Assembly: GCA_963775335.1 (NCBI GenBank)
Contig: CAVZIJ010000003.1
Location: forward strand, 2,356,001 to 2,420,000
Length of the DNA: 64,000 bases
Reading direction: 5' to 3'
From: CAVQCX01 sp963775335
Lineage (GTDB): Bacteria; Pseudomonadota; Gammaproteobacteria; Chromatiales; Chromatiaceae
Program-made: the position numbers and the translations under genes
Notes under the pieces: generated by a model
What the model saw: the letters and a program-made list of their open reading frames with translations, nothing else
The model's database searches: none
Told to the model about the DNA's origin: nothing
Part shown: in pieces, positions 25,170 through 33,747 of the stretch
Position numbering within the stretch: position 1 is the first letter of the stretch
Layout: each line of letters opens with the position of its first letter

Positions 25170-26309
25170 GTGCATTTCATTCTTGAAAGAGACCGGCTCC
25201 AGGACCTGATCCGAGTCCTTACGGCTCAGGGCTATCAAGTCATGGGCCCGCGGCTGGAGCGCGGGGCCATGGTCTACGGACACCTTGCCGACGCCTCCGA
25301 GCTTCCGGTGGGCTACGTCGACGAGCAGGCCGGCGGTCACTACCGCCTCCGGCGGATCGCCGACGGCGCGCCCGATGCCTCGGCCCTGTTTCGCTACGTG
25401 GTGGGGCCCCACAGCTGGAAACGCTACCTGTTTCCCCCACGCCAGCGGCTGTGGCGTGCGCGTCAGGATGGCAGCGGTTTCACCATCGACGCGCAGATGG
25501 ACGAGCCCCCGCCCTACGCCTTCTTTGGGGTACGCGCCTGCGAGCTGGCCGCCATCGCCGTCCAGGACCGGGTGTTCGACAACGGCGAGTTCGCCGACCG
25601 CGGCTATATGCTGCGGCGGGAGCGGGCGTTCCTGGTGACGGTCAACTGCACCCGCGCGGGCAACACCTGCTTCTGTGCCTCCATGGGCACGGGGCCGGCA
25701 GCCCCGGGGGGCTACGACCTGAGTCTCACCGAGCTGCTCGACGCCGGGGGCCACCGCTTCCTGATCCGCTCCGGCAGCCAGCGTGGACAGGCGATTCTGG
25801 ACGCCCTGCGCCTGCGTCCGGCGCCGGTCGAGGACATCGAAGCGGCCGAGCGCCGGGTAAAGGAAGCGGCCCACGACATGGGCCGGGAGATGCACCCGGA
25901 GGCCGCTGCCATCCTGGCCCGCAATCCCGAGCACCCGCGCTGGCAGGAGGTGGCCGGGCGCTGCCTGAGCTGCGCCAACTGCACCATGGTCTGCCCCACC
26001 TGCTTCTGCTCCACGGTGCAGGACGAGACCAGTCTGGACGGCACCGAGGCTTGGCGCACCCGCCAATGGGACTCCTGCTTCAGCCTGGACTTCAGCTACA
26101 TCCACGGTGGCCCGGTGCGGCGCGAGGCAGCGGCGCGCTACCGCCAGTGGATCACCCACAAGCTCTCTACCTGGCATCAGCAGTTCGGTACCTCGGGCTG
26201 CGTCGGCTGCGGGCGCTGCATCACATGGTGCCCGGTGGGCATCGACATCACCGAGGAAGTGGCGGCTATACACTCGTCGGAAACCGCACCCCTGGGAGGA
26301 GGAGACTAG
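25170..26309 (+). CDS. hydB: Hydrogenase/sulfhydrogenase iron-sulfur (beta) subunit
   Basis: 379 residues, a 4Fe-4S electron-transfer subunit of the type found in group 3b NAD(P)-linked [NiFe] hydrogenases and in anaerobic sulfite reductase subunit A. Two cluster motifs are visible: CLSCANCTMVCPTC and CVGCGRCITWCPVGID. A further Cys-rich segment (NCTRAGNTCFC) lies near residue 160. The start is the GTG at 25170, preceded by AGGGGG. It opens a six-gene operon in which it would link the hydrogenase dimer to the flavoprotein. The next gene starts immediately after its stop. Confidence 0.9.
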   Translation: MHFILERDRLQDLIRVLTAQGYQVMGPRLERGAMVYGHLADASELPVGYVDEQAGGHYRLRRIADGAPDASALFRYVVGPHSWKRYLFPPRQRLWRARQDGSGFTIDAQMDEPPPYAFFGVRACELAAIAVQDRVFDNGEFADRGYMLRRERAFLVTVNCTRAGNTCFCASMGTGPAAPGGYDLSLTELLDAGGHRFLIRSGSQRGQAILDALRLRPAPVEDIEAAERRVKEAAHDMGREMHPEAAAILARNPEHPRWQEVAGRCLSCANCTMVCPTCFCSTVQDETSLDGTEAWRTRQWDSCFSLDFSYIHGGPVRREAAARYRQWITHKLSTWHQQFGTSGCVGCGRCITWCPVGIDITEEVAAIHSSETAPLGGGD

Positions 26310-26852
26310 ATGGGCGAGACGGAGGGGTTGGATCGCATCCTGGCGGAGCACCCGTTCTTCAGCGACATGAGCGAGCGCGCCCGCGGCCTGATCGCCGGCT
26401 GCGCCGCCAACCGGGTGTTTCACGACGGCGATCACCTGCTGCGCCAAAGCGACCCGGCGGACACCTTCTACCTGATACGCCACGGCACCGTGTCCGTGCA
26501 GATCAACGTCCCCGGGCGCGCGCCACTGGTTATCGAGACCTTGGAGGGTGGAGACGTGCTGGGGTGGTCCTGGCTGGTGCCGCCCTACCGTGTGAGCTTC
26601 GACGCCCGCGCCGTGGGGCTGGTGCGCAGCCTGAGCATCGATGCAAAGTGTCTACGCGGCAAGTGCGAGGACGACTTTGCCCTGGGCTACGAGTTCTACA
26701 AGCACTTCCTGCCGGTGGTGGTGGCCCGCATCACCGCGGCGCGCTTGCAGCTGGTGGACATGTACGGCTACCCGGACGCATACGCCCAGTCCCCGGCGCG
26801 CCTGTCCGACGAGACCACGCCGCCCGCCAAACCGTCCCCGGGGGACACCTGA
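26310..26852 (+). CDS. Cyclic nucleotide-binding domain protein in hydrogenase operon
   Basis: 180 residues with a single cNMP-binding domain (Crp-type): DGDHLLRQSDPADTFYLIR, then GGDVLGWSWLVPPY, the region of the phosphate-binding cassette. There is no helix-turn-helix at the C-terminus, only a short Pro-rich tail, so it is not a conventional Crp/Fnr regulator. The ATG immediately follows the hydB stop and hydG begins 24 bp later. Such a gene between hydB and hydG suggests a regulatory or assembly partner of the hydrogenase. Ligand and mechanism are unknown. Confidence 0.85.
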   Translation: MGETEGLDRILAEHPFFSDMSERARGLIAGCAANRVFHDGDHLLRQSDPADTFYLIRHGTVSVQINVPGRAPLVIETLEGGDVLGWSWLVPPYRVSFDARAVGLVRSLSIDAKCLRGKCEDDFALGYEFYKHFLPVVVARITAARLQLVDMYGYPDAYAQSPARLSDETTPPAKPSPGDT

Positions 26853-26876
26853 GAGGTCCGGCAGCGGAGCCGTTTC

Positions 26877-27743
26877 ATGACATCGACCACCCCAAGCCCG
26901 TCCTGGGGACGGGACCTACCCGATCCGATGGTGCCCGCGCGCTTTCGGGTGGATGCCGTCCGCAGAGAGCTGGCCGGGGTCTTCAGCCTCGACCTGAGCG
27001 CAGCGGACGGCGCGCAGGAATTCCCGTTCCGCCCCGGCCAGTTCAACATGCTGTACCAGTTCGGCGCGGGCGAGGTCCCCATCAGCATCAGCGGCGATCC
27101 GACCAGGCTCCGCACCCTGACTCACACCATCCGCGCCGTGGGCGGCGTCACCGAGGCCATGCAACGCCTGCAGCCCGGCCTCATGCTGGGGGTGCGCGGC
27201 CCTTTCGGCACCCCCTGGCCCACCACCGAGGCGGAGGGGGCAGACCTGGTGATCCTGGCCGGCGGCATCGGCCTCGCCCCGCTGCGCCCGCTCATCTACC
27301 ACGTGCTCAACAACCGCAAGCGCTACGGCGCGGTGTGCATCTGCTACGGTGCCCGAAGTCCCGAGGAGATGCTGTACCGAGACGAGCTGACCCGTTGGCG
27401 CAGCCGTTTCGACCTCAGCGTGGACGTGACCGTGGACCACGCCGCGCCGGACTGGATGGGTCGTGTAGGGGTGGTCACCAGGCTGCTGTCCCAGAAGACC
27501 TACTCGCCCGTCGACAGCATCGCCTGTCTGTGCGGCCCCGAGATCATGATGCGTTTCGCGGTCGAGGCCCTCAAGGGCCAGGGGCTGGGCAACGACCGGA
27601 TCTACCTGTCCATGGAGCGCAGCATGAAGTGCGCCCTGGGCTTCTGCGGCCACTGCCAGTACGGCGGCGATTTCGTGTGCCGCGACGGCCCGGTGTTCCG
27701 CTTCGACACGATCGCCGACCGATTCAACAGCCGGGAGCTCTGA
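26877..27743 (+). CDS. hydG: Hydrogenase FAD/NAD(P)-binding (gamma) subunit
   Basis: 288 residues, ferredoxin-NADP reductase-like flavoprotein of group 3b hydrogenases. The FAD domain occupies the N-terminal third, the NAD(P)-binding segment is LAGGIGLAPLRPLIYHV, and CLCGPEIMMR follows. A C-terminal [2Fe-2S] site is MKCALGFCGHCQYGG with a fourth Cys at FVCRDG. It would exchange electrons between NAD(P)H and the Fe-S subunit. Its stop is one base before the small-subunit start. Confidence 0.92.
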   Translation: MTSTTPSPSWGRDLPDPMVPARFRVDAVRRELAGVFSLDLSAADGAQEFPFRPGQFNMLYQFGAGEVPISISGDPTRLRTLTHTIRAVGGVTEAMQRLQPGLMLGVRGPFGTPWPTTEAEGADLVILAGGIGLAPLRPLIYHVLNNRKRYGAVCICYGARSPEEMLYRDELTRWRSRFDLSVDVTVDHAAPDWMGRVGVVTRLLSQKTYSPVDSIACLCGPEIMMRFAVEALKGQGLGNDRIYLSMERSMKCALGFCGHCQYGGDFVCRDGPVFRFDTIADRFNSREL

Positions 27744-27744
27744 C

Positions 27745-28518
27745 ATGGCACGCACCCGACCTAAGCTCGCGGTATGGAAGTTCTCCTCGTGCGACGGCTG
27801 CCAGCTGAGCCTGCTGGACTGTGAGGACGAGCTGCTGGCGGTGGCCGACTCGGTGGAGATCGCCTACTTCCTGGAGGCGACGCGGGCGGAGATCGCCGGC
27901 CCCTATGACATCTCCCTGGTGGAGGGCTCGATCACCACGCCCCACGAGGCCGAGCGTATCCGCCGGGTACGCGCCCAGTCGCGCACCCTGATCACCATCG
28001 GCGCCTGTGCCACCGCCGGAGGCATTCAGGCGCTGAAGAACCTGCGCCAGGTGGACGAGCTCGTCCGGGCGGTGTACGCGTGCCCGGAATACATCGACAC
28101 TCTGGCGAGCTCGACCCCGATCCAGGACCACGTGCCGGTGGACTTCGAGCTACGCGGCTGCCCCATAGACCGCCACCAGCTGCTGGAGGTGTTGAACGCG
28201 GCGCTCAACGGCCGCAAGCCCAACATACCGGCCTACAGCCAGTGCATCGAGTGCAAGCTGGCGGGCACCATCTGCGTCATGGTGAGCGAGGGCAAGCCCT
28301 GTCTCGGTCCGGTGACCCAGGCCGGCTGCGGCAACCTGTGCCCGACCTGCGACCGGGGCTGCTACGGCTGTTTCGGCCCCAAGGAGACGCCCAACACCGC
28401 CTCCCTCAGCGCCCGGCTCCAGAGGCTCGGCATGGACCGCCGCGAGGTGCGCCACTTCTATCGACTGTTCAACGCCAACGCGCCCGCCTTCCGTGAAGAG
28501 AGCAAGGCCCATGAGTGA
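27745..28518 (+). CDS. hydD: [NiFe] hydrogenase small (delta) subunit, group 3b-like
   Basis: 257 residues. The proximal [4Fe-4S] ligands are visible: SSCDGCQLSLLDCE at the N-terminus, TIGACATAGGIQ in the middle and RGCPIDRHQ further on. An additional C-terminal Cys set (CIECKLAGTICV, CPTCDRGCYGCFGP) fits the extra clusters of the HydD/ShyS type. There is no Tat signal, so the enzyme is cytoplasmic, as expected for group 3. It overlaps the large-subunit gene by eight bases. Confidence 0.94.
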   Translation: MARTRPKLAVWKFSSCDGCQLSLLDCEDELLAVADSVEIAYFLEATRAEIAGPYDISLVEGSITTPHEAERIRRVRAQSRTLITIGACATAGGIQALKNLRQVDELVRAVYACPEYIDTLASSTPIQDHVPVDFELRGCPIDRHQLLEVLNAALNGRKPNIPAYSQCIECKLAGTICVMVSEGKPCLGPVTQAGCGNLCPTCDRGCYGCFGPKETPNTASLSARLQRLGMDRREVRHFYRLFNANAPAFREESKAHE

Positions 28519-29821
28519 ATCACCCCGGGGCGAACAGCGCGTCATCCAGGTGGACGCCCTGGCCCGCGTGGAGGGCGAAGGCGCTCTGTACCTGAGGGTG
28601 ACCGACGGGGTCATCCAGGACCTGAAGTTCCGGATCTACGAGCCGCCGCGCTTCTTCGAGGCCCTGCTTCAGGGGCGGGACTTCAGGGACGCCCCAGACA
28701 TCACCGCACGCATCTGCGGCATCTGCCCCATGGCCTACATCCTGAGCGCCTGCCAGGCCATGGAGCAGGCGGCCGGGGTGAGTGTGGAGGGCGACCTGCG
28801 CGCCCTGCGCCGCGCCGCCTATTGCGGTGAGTGGATCGAGAGCCACGTGCTGCACGCCTTCCTGCTGCACGCCCCGGACTTTCTGGGCTACCCGGACGCC
28901 ATCCGTCTGTCCCACGACCACCCCGATCTGGTGCGCAAGGCCCTCGAGCTCAAGAAGCTGGGCAACCGCATCCTGGAGGTGATCGGCGGGCGCGCCGTGC
29001 ACCCGGTCAACTTCCGCGTCGGCGGCCTGCATGGGCTGCCGCGTCGCCAGGCCTTGGCGGAGCTGGCGGAGGAGCTGGAGCGCGGTCTGGCTCTTGCGCT
29101 GGAGCTGACCCGCTTCACCGGCGGGCTCGACTTCCCCCCGTTCGAGTACGACTACAGCTGTGTCTCCCTGCGCCACCCGGACGAATACGCCATCCAGGAA
29201 GGGCGCATCGTCAGCAACCGCGGCCTGGATATCCCGGTGAGCGAATTCGAGGCTCACTTCGATGAGGAGCACGTGGCGCACTCCAACGCGCTCCACGGCT
29301 TCCAAAAGGACTCGCCGGAGCCCTACCTGGTGGGCCCCATCGCCCGCTACAACAACAACTTCCAGCAGCTCAGCCAGCTCGCCCAGGAAGCCGCTCGCGG
29401 GGCGGGCCTGGGACCGGTGGTGAACAATCCGTTCCAGTCCATCGTGGTGCGCATGATAGAGACCGTCTACGCGGTGGAAGAGGCCCTGCGACTGATCCGC
29501 GGCTACCAGGAGCCGGCGGCGGCCTGCGTATCGGCCGAGCCCCGCTCTGCCCGCGGCTACGGCTGCACCGAGGCCCCGCGCGGCATCTGCTACCATCGCT
29601 ACGACCTGGACGACCGGGGGCACATCCTGGAGGCTCGCATCGTGCCACCGACGGCGCAGAACCAGAAGCAGATCGAGCGCGACCTGCGGGGCCTGGTGGC
29701 GCACCGGCTGGACCTCCCGGACGAGCGCCTGCAATGGATCTGCGAGCAGGCGATCCGCAACTACGACCCGTGCATCTCCTGCGCCACCCATTTCCTCAAG
29801 CTCACCGTGGAGCGTGGCTAA
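28511..29821 (+). CDS. hydA: [NiFe] hydrogenase large (alpha) subunit, group 3b-like
   Basis: 436 residues carrying the Ni-Fe active site. The L1 motif is RICGICP (Cys 69 and 72) and the L2 motif is DPCISCATH (Cys 421 and 424). A nine-residue tail follows His 427 and should be removed by the maturation protease encoded next. Length and motif form fit the bidirectional NAD(P)-linked group 3b enzymes (sulfhydrogenases), which can also reduce sulfur. The start is the ATG at 28511, overlapping the small-subunit stop. Group assignment is from motif form and operon layout, not from a tree. Confidence 0.93.
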   Translation: MSESPRGEQRVIQVDALARVEGEGALYLRVTDGVIQDLKFRIYEPPRFFEALLQGRDFRDAPDITARICGICPMAYILSACQAMEQAAGVSVEGDLRALRRAAYCGEWIESHVLHAFLLHAPDFLGYPDAIRLSHDHPDLVRKALELKKLGNRILEVIGGRAVHPVNFRVGGLHGLPRRQALAELAEELERGLALALELTRFTGGLDFPPFEYDYSCVSLRHPDEYAIQEGRIVSNRGLDIPVSEFEAHFDEEHVAHSNALHGFQKDSPEPYLVGPIARYNNNFQQLSQLAQEAARGAGLGPVVNNPFQSIVVRMIETVYAVEEALRLIRGYQEPAAACVSAEPRSARGYGCTEAPRGICYHRYDLDDRGHILEARIVPPTAQNQKQIERDLRGLVAHRLDLPDERLQWICEQAIRNYDPCISCATHFLKLTVERG

Positions 29822-30446
29822 CCTTCTGATCCAATGTATCGGCGACCCCCTGCGCGGTGACGACGGCGCCGGTCCCGAGGTCGCTCGCCGGCTGGTAGCC
29901 GCTCCGCTGCCCGCTTCGGTCCGGGTGCGCGAGCACTGGGGCGAGGGCGTCGAGCTGATGCAGGAGTGGGACCGGGCAACACGGGTGGTGCTCGTGGACG
30001 CCGCCCACTCGGGGGCCGAGCCGGGGACCGTGCACCGTTTCGATCCCTCGAAGGAGCCGATCCCGGCCGATTTCTGTTACTACTCCACGCACCGGTTCGG
30101 CGTCGCGGAGGCGGTGGAGATGGCGCGCGCCTTGGGGTATCTGCCGCCGGACCTTCGGCTGATCGCCATCGAAGGCCGAGACTTCGGCTTGGGCCAGCCC
30201 CTGAGCCCCGCGGTCGCCGCGGCCGTGGAGCAGGTCACGGCCGAGCTGCTGGCGTTGGCTCGACGGGAGGACCGACGCGAGGAAGCCGCGGCACGTCCGA
30301 TCAACCCCGCCCTTGCGCTTCAATTCGGTGCGAGCCAATCCAGCAGAGACGGCGACCTTGTCGGGCGACGGCACCCCGGACCGTCTGTCGGCCGTCTGTC
30401 GGCGATTGTCCGACGCTCGGGTAAGGACGGCCCCCAGGACAGCTGA
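29814..30446 (+). CDS. Hydrogenase maturation protease with C-terminal extension
   Basis: HyaD/HybD/HoxW-type endopeptidase that cuts the C-terminal peptide from the hydrogenase large subunit after nickel insertion. The N-terminus IGDPLRGDDGAGPEV holds the conserved metal-binding Asp/Glu, and VLVDAAHSG the second conserved Asp. The GTG start overlaps the hydA stop by eight bases. The protein is 210 residues against roughly 150-165 usual; the last 45 or so residues (after about 160) are low-complexity and may be an artefact of a lost original stop codon. Confidence 0.9.
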   Translation: MANLLIQCIGDPLRGDDGAGPEVARRLVAAPLPASVRVREHWGEGVELMQEWDRATRVVLVDAAHSGAEPGTVHRFDPSKEPIPADFCYYSTHRFGVAEAVEMARALGYLPPDLRLIAIEGRDFGLGQPLSPAVAAAVEQVTAELLALARREDRREEAAARPINPALALQFGASQSSRDGDLVGRRHPGPSVGRLSAIVRRSGKDGPQDS

Positions 30447-30492
30447 GCGGGTCTAGACTGAGAAGGTGTCGCTTCGCGCCGAGGACAATGAC

Positions 30493-30852
30493 ATGGTCTC
30501 GCGTTATGCCAGCGAGAGGCGAGGGAACGTTCGTGTCTGGTTCGATGATCCCGCTTCGGCCGAGCCTGTTCCTCAACCCCCTCTCCCGCAGGTGTGGCGT
30601 GTGCTCGGCGAGGACCTCAGCGAGACCGGTATCCGGCTCCTTTCCCCCAAGCTCTTTCCGGTCGGCTCCCGCTTGCGGCTTGACCTGGAGGTCGGGAGCC
30701 CGACCCTTGTGCTTCCCGCGATCGGCAGGGTGGTATGGGTCGAGCAGCCTCCGGGAATCGATCGCTGGCAAATCGGCGTGGAGTTCTCTGGACTGAGCGA
30801 CGGCGTTCGGGAGCGGTTGCGCCAAATCATTGCCGCGCGACACTCGGTCTAG
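30493..30852 (+). CDS. PilZ-like domain protein
   Basis: 119 residues forming a single PilZ-type beta barrel: an early Arg-rich ERRGN segment, DLSETGIRLLSP (the D/NxSxxG element) and a following RVVWVEQ...IGVEFSGLSD. PilZ domains bind c-di-GMP. The first motif (RxxxR) is only partly matched, so ligand binding is uncertain. The ATG at 30493 with GAGGAC upstream is preferred over an in-frame GTG at 30466. It follows the hydrogenase protease by 46 bp. Confidence 0.7.
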   Translation: MVSRYASERRGNVRVWFDDPASAEPVPQPPLPQVWRVLGEDLSETGIRLLSPKLFPVGSRLRLDLEVGSPTLVLPAIGRVVWVEQPPGIDRWQIGVEFSGLSDGVRERLRQIIAARHSV

Positions 30853-31249
30853 CGAAGACGCAAGCCAGATCCGGGACATGCGCAGAGCGCCCCGGCGGAG
30901 TCGCCAAGACGGTCCCTGACTCTGCGGTGGTTCAGGACCCGCGATCGCCCATTCCTGTTTGTGTCCTAATGGGATAGGCGCGCGAGCCATGCTTGCCGGT
31001 GAGCAGGACCGCTCCTATAGTCGATTCAGACACTGGGATGTACGGCCTGTCGACCGTGAGCCGTTGCCAGGGCCATGCCCAGACGCGGAACCGACGCTGA
31101 AGTGGCCAGTCCGAACATACATCTGAGATACCGGACCCGGAGCGAGAGGGTACTGGCACCGACGCGATGGATGCGCCCAATCACGGCCGTGGCATGTGTC
31201 GAGCGCGCCCTGGCAGCCCTGACAAACCAATTTCACTCGGACGCGCGTC
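30853..31249. other. 397-bp gap, no gene recognised
   Basis: No reading frame here resembles a known protein. I looked for a GEMM c-di-GMP riboswitch because a PilZ gene is upstream and a secreted peptidase downstream, and did not find its core. It presumably contains the promoter of the S53 peptidase gene. Confidence 0.5.
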
Positions 31250-32510
31250 ATGAACAGATACATCGCTCTGATTGCAGTCATCTTCGGATTTGCCAGTGTG
31301 GCGGTCGCGCAAGGCACTCCGAATGGGCATGCCAACAATGCTGCGCTCACGGTGCATAGCGCCCCGGTGTGTCCCGGTCCGGCGAGTGCGGGCACGGCCC
31401 GCTGCCACGCCTGGGTCGTTACTGACGCGAACGGCATCCCCAGGGCGACAGGGGTGACCGGCAATGCCGCGCACCCGAGCTCCCGCCACCGCAGTGGGGG
31501 CGGTACCGGTGGCGGTGGCAGCACCAGTCCCCCCCCCGCCTCCCGGCGCCTACGGGACTGTGCAATTCCGGAGCGCTTACGGGCTCAGTAAAGCGGCGAG
31601 CGGGGGCGAGACCGTCGCGATCGTGGACGCGTATGACAATCCGACGATCGAGCAGGATCTCGCGGCCTACAGTAGCGCGTACCAGTTACCCTCGTGCACG
31701 ACGGCCAACGGCTGCTTCAGGAAAGTGAATCAGACGGGCGGCACGAGCTACCCGAGAGCGAGCTCGGGCTGGGCGCTGGAGATAGCGCTTGACGTGCAGG
31801 CGGTGCATGCCGTGTGCCCGGACTGCAAGATCCTGCTCGTCGAAGCGCGCTCGAACAGCCTCAGCAACCTGCTTGTCGCGGAAAGCTATGCTTCCGGCCA
31901 CGCGGACGTTGTTTCCAACTCCTGGGGTGGAGGCGAGTTCTCTTCCGAGGCTGCCTATGACAGTTACTTCGGTGGGACTCCGACCACCGTTTCGTCCGGA
32001 GACGGGGGCTACGGAGTCGAGTGGCCGGCGGCATCACCGAACGTAACGGCCGTCGGTGGCACGACCCTCAACCTCAACACGGACAACTCGCGTGCCAGCG
32101 AAACCGTGTGGAGCGGCACCGGCTCGGGTTGTAGTGCCTACGAAGACCAGCCTTGGTATCAGAATTCAGTCGATACCCTTGCCCCCCCTTGCGGGCATCG
32201 CATCGTCACCGACGTTGCAGCCGATGCCGATCCGGCCACCGGCGCCGCCGTCTACGACTCGTACGGCTACGCCGGCCAGAAAGGGTGGCTCACCGTGGGT
32301 GGCACGTCGCTCTCCGCGCCGATCATCGCTGCGGTCTATGCGCTCGCGAAGAATGTTCAGGGCGCAAGCGTCCTGTATCTCAACAGTGACCAGCTGTACA
32401 ACGTCACTCAGGGCTACAATGGCTCGTGCGGCACCTACCTGTGCCGGGGAACGACCGGGTACGACGGACCTACGGGCCTCGGCACGCCCACTGGGCTGAC
32501 CGCGTTTTGA
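31250..32510 (+). pseudogene. Secreted S53 (sedolisin-like) peptidase, two frames joined at a 9-C tract
   Basis: The first frame (31250 on) starts MNRYIALIAVIFGFASVAVA, a signal peptide, then a Gly/Ser/His-rich linker. The second frame (to 32510) carries the catalytic domain. Sedolisin residues are visible: Glu (codon at 31779) and Asp (31791) in GWALEIALD, Asp (32001) in VSSGDGG, and Ser (32307) in VGGTSLSAP. The frames meet at nine consecutive C bases (31529-31537). With eight C the two parts would be one protein of about 420 residues, reading STSPPPPPGAYGTVQFR across the join. It is either phase-variable, genuinely broken or a homopolymer error. There is no large prodomain, unlike classic sedolisins. 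Confidence 0.8.
31529..31537 (+). repeat. Homopolymer tract of nine C at a reading-frame switch
   Basis: Nine consecutive C bases lie exactly between the signal-peptide frame and the catalytic-domain frame of the S53 peptidase. Loss of one C restores the full-length protein. Such tracts are classic slipped-strand phase-variation sites, and also classic sequencing-error sites. Confidence 0.9.
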
Positions 32511-32580
32511 TGGTGCATAGCCGCCCAGGCTCACATCCAGACGCCTGACCGTCTGTAGAGTCGCCCACTGCGACATCGTC

Positions 32581-32651
32581 TCCCAAACCGAACCTTGGGA
32601 GCCAGCAACGCCTGCCCCCGCTTTCGGGTGCCCAAGCTCCTGCTTGGGCAC
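32581..32651. repeat. Intergenic double hairpin
   Basis: Within the 328-bp gap between the S53 gene and rsmA there are two stems: TCCCAA/TTGGGA (32581-32600) and a perfect 10-bp stem GTGCCCAAGC-TCCT-GCTTGGGCAC (32628-32651). There is no T tract. The second resembles widespread bacterial intergenic repeats with a CCCAAGC/GCTTGGG core. It may act as terminator of the S53 gene. The rest of the gap shows nothing else recognisable. Confidence 0.55.
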
Positions 32652-32838
32652 CCCGCGCCGGTCACTCCGCTCTCCGCTGTGCTCTCTCGCCGCTCCCGGG
32701 GTCGGTCTCAGCCCCGACGCACGTGGCGAAGCGGGGTAAAATCAACCCGGCCCAAGCCTCACACCCGGGTTGCCACGGCATCCGCCTCGCGACGCCTCAC
32801 CACGACATCGACTCAATGCCCAGCCTCAGGAAGATCTT

Positions 32839-33633
32839 TTGACCCACCAGCCGCGAAAACGCTTCGGCCAGAATTTCCTCCACGATCCGATCGTCATCGC
32901 GCGCATCCTGCGGGCGATCCACCCCCGGGCGGGAGAGCACCTGGTAGAGGTCGGCCCGGGGCGGGGTGCGATCACCACCGAGCTGCTCAAGGCCTGCGGC
33001 GAGCTCGATGCGGTGGAGCTCGACCGGGACCTCATCGAGCCGCTCGCCCGGCTCTGCGGTCCGCTCGGTCGGCTGCAGATCCACGGCACGGACGCCCTCA
33101 CCCTGGACTTCTGCTCGCTGGCCAGCGACCGGCGCCCGCTGCGGGTGGTGGGCAACCTGCCGTACAACATTTCCACCCCGCTGCTGTTTCACCTGCTGGA
33201 CCAGGCGCACTGCATCGGCGATATGCACTTCATGCTGCAGAAGGAGGTTGTGGAGCGCATGGCCGCCCCGCCCGGCGGTAAGGTCTACGGAAGGCTCTCG
33301 GTGATGCTGCAGGCGTTCTGCGACGTCGAGGCGCTGTTCGACATAGGTCCCGGCGCCTTCACCCCGGCCCCGAAGGTCCACTCCAGCTTCGTGAGGTTGC
33401 GTCCACTCCCACAGCCGCGCGTTCCGATCCCTGATCCAGCCCGGTTCGCCCTGGTGGTCTCCCGGGCCTTCGGCCAGCGCCGCAAGACCCTCCGGAACGC
33501 CTTGAAGGGCCTGCTCGACGAGGCCGCGATGGAGCAGGGGGGCGTCGACCCGGGCGACCGGGCCGAGCGGCTCGATGTTGCCGCGTTCGCTGCCCTCGCG
33601 ATCGCGGCTTGCAATCGGGGCACTGAGACCTGA
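32839..33633 (+). CDS. rsmA: 16S rRNA dimethyladenosine transferase
   Basis: Dimethylates two adjacent adenosines near the 3' end of 16S rRNA (KsgA). 264 residues. Family signatures are RKRFGQNFLHD at the start, the SAM motif EVGPGRGAIT, and the catalytic NLPYNIST. I chose the TTG at 32839 because AGGAAGA precedes it and the family N-terminus starts here; a longer frame to 32770 is not conserved. It is on the plus strand ahead of lon. Confidence 0.95.
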   Translation: MTHQPRKRFGQNFLHDPIVIARILRAIHPRAGEHLVEVGPGRGAITTELLKACGELDAVELDRDLIEPLARLCGPLGRLQIHGTDALTLDFCSLASDRRPLRVVGNLPYNISTPLLFHLLDQAHCIGDMHFMLQKEVVERMAAPPGGKVYGRLSVMLQAFCDVEALFDIGPGAFTPAPKVHSSFVRLRPLPQPRVPIPDPARFALVVSRAFGQRRKTLRNALKGLLDEAAMEQGGVDPGDRAERLDVAAFAALAIAACNRGTET

Positions 33634-33747
33634 TTTCATAAGCCCGCGTCGAGCAGATTCCCAGCGGGTCCGATCTGCGGCCCCCCGGGCCCCCCTTGTC
33701 CTCGGCGAAGCGACAGCACCGATATCCCACCACAGGACCCAAGCAGT

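Noticed and set aside
25451..27808. 785-residue plus-strand open frame across the hydrogenase genes
   Set aside because: Out-of-frame shadow of hydB, the cNMP gene and hydG; its composition is Arg/Pro/Gly-rich nonsense.
30853..31249. c-di-GMP riboswitch near the PilZ gene
   Set aside because: The GEMM core and tetraloop receptor are not present.
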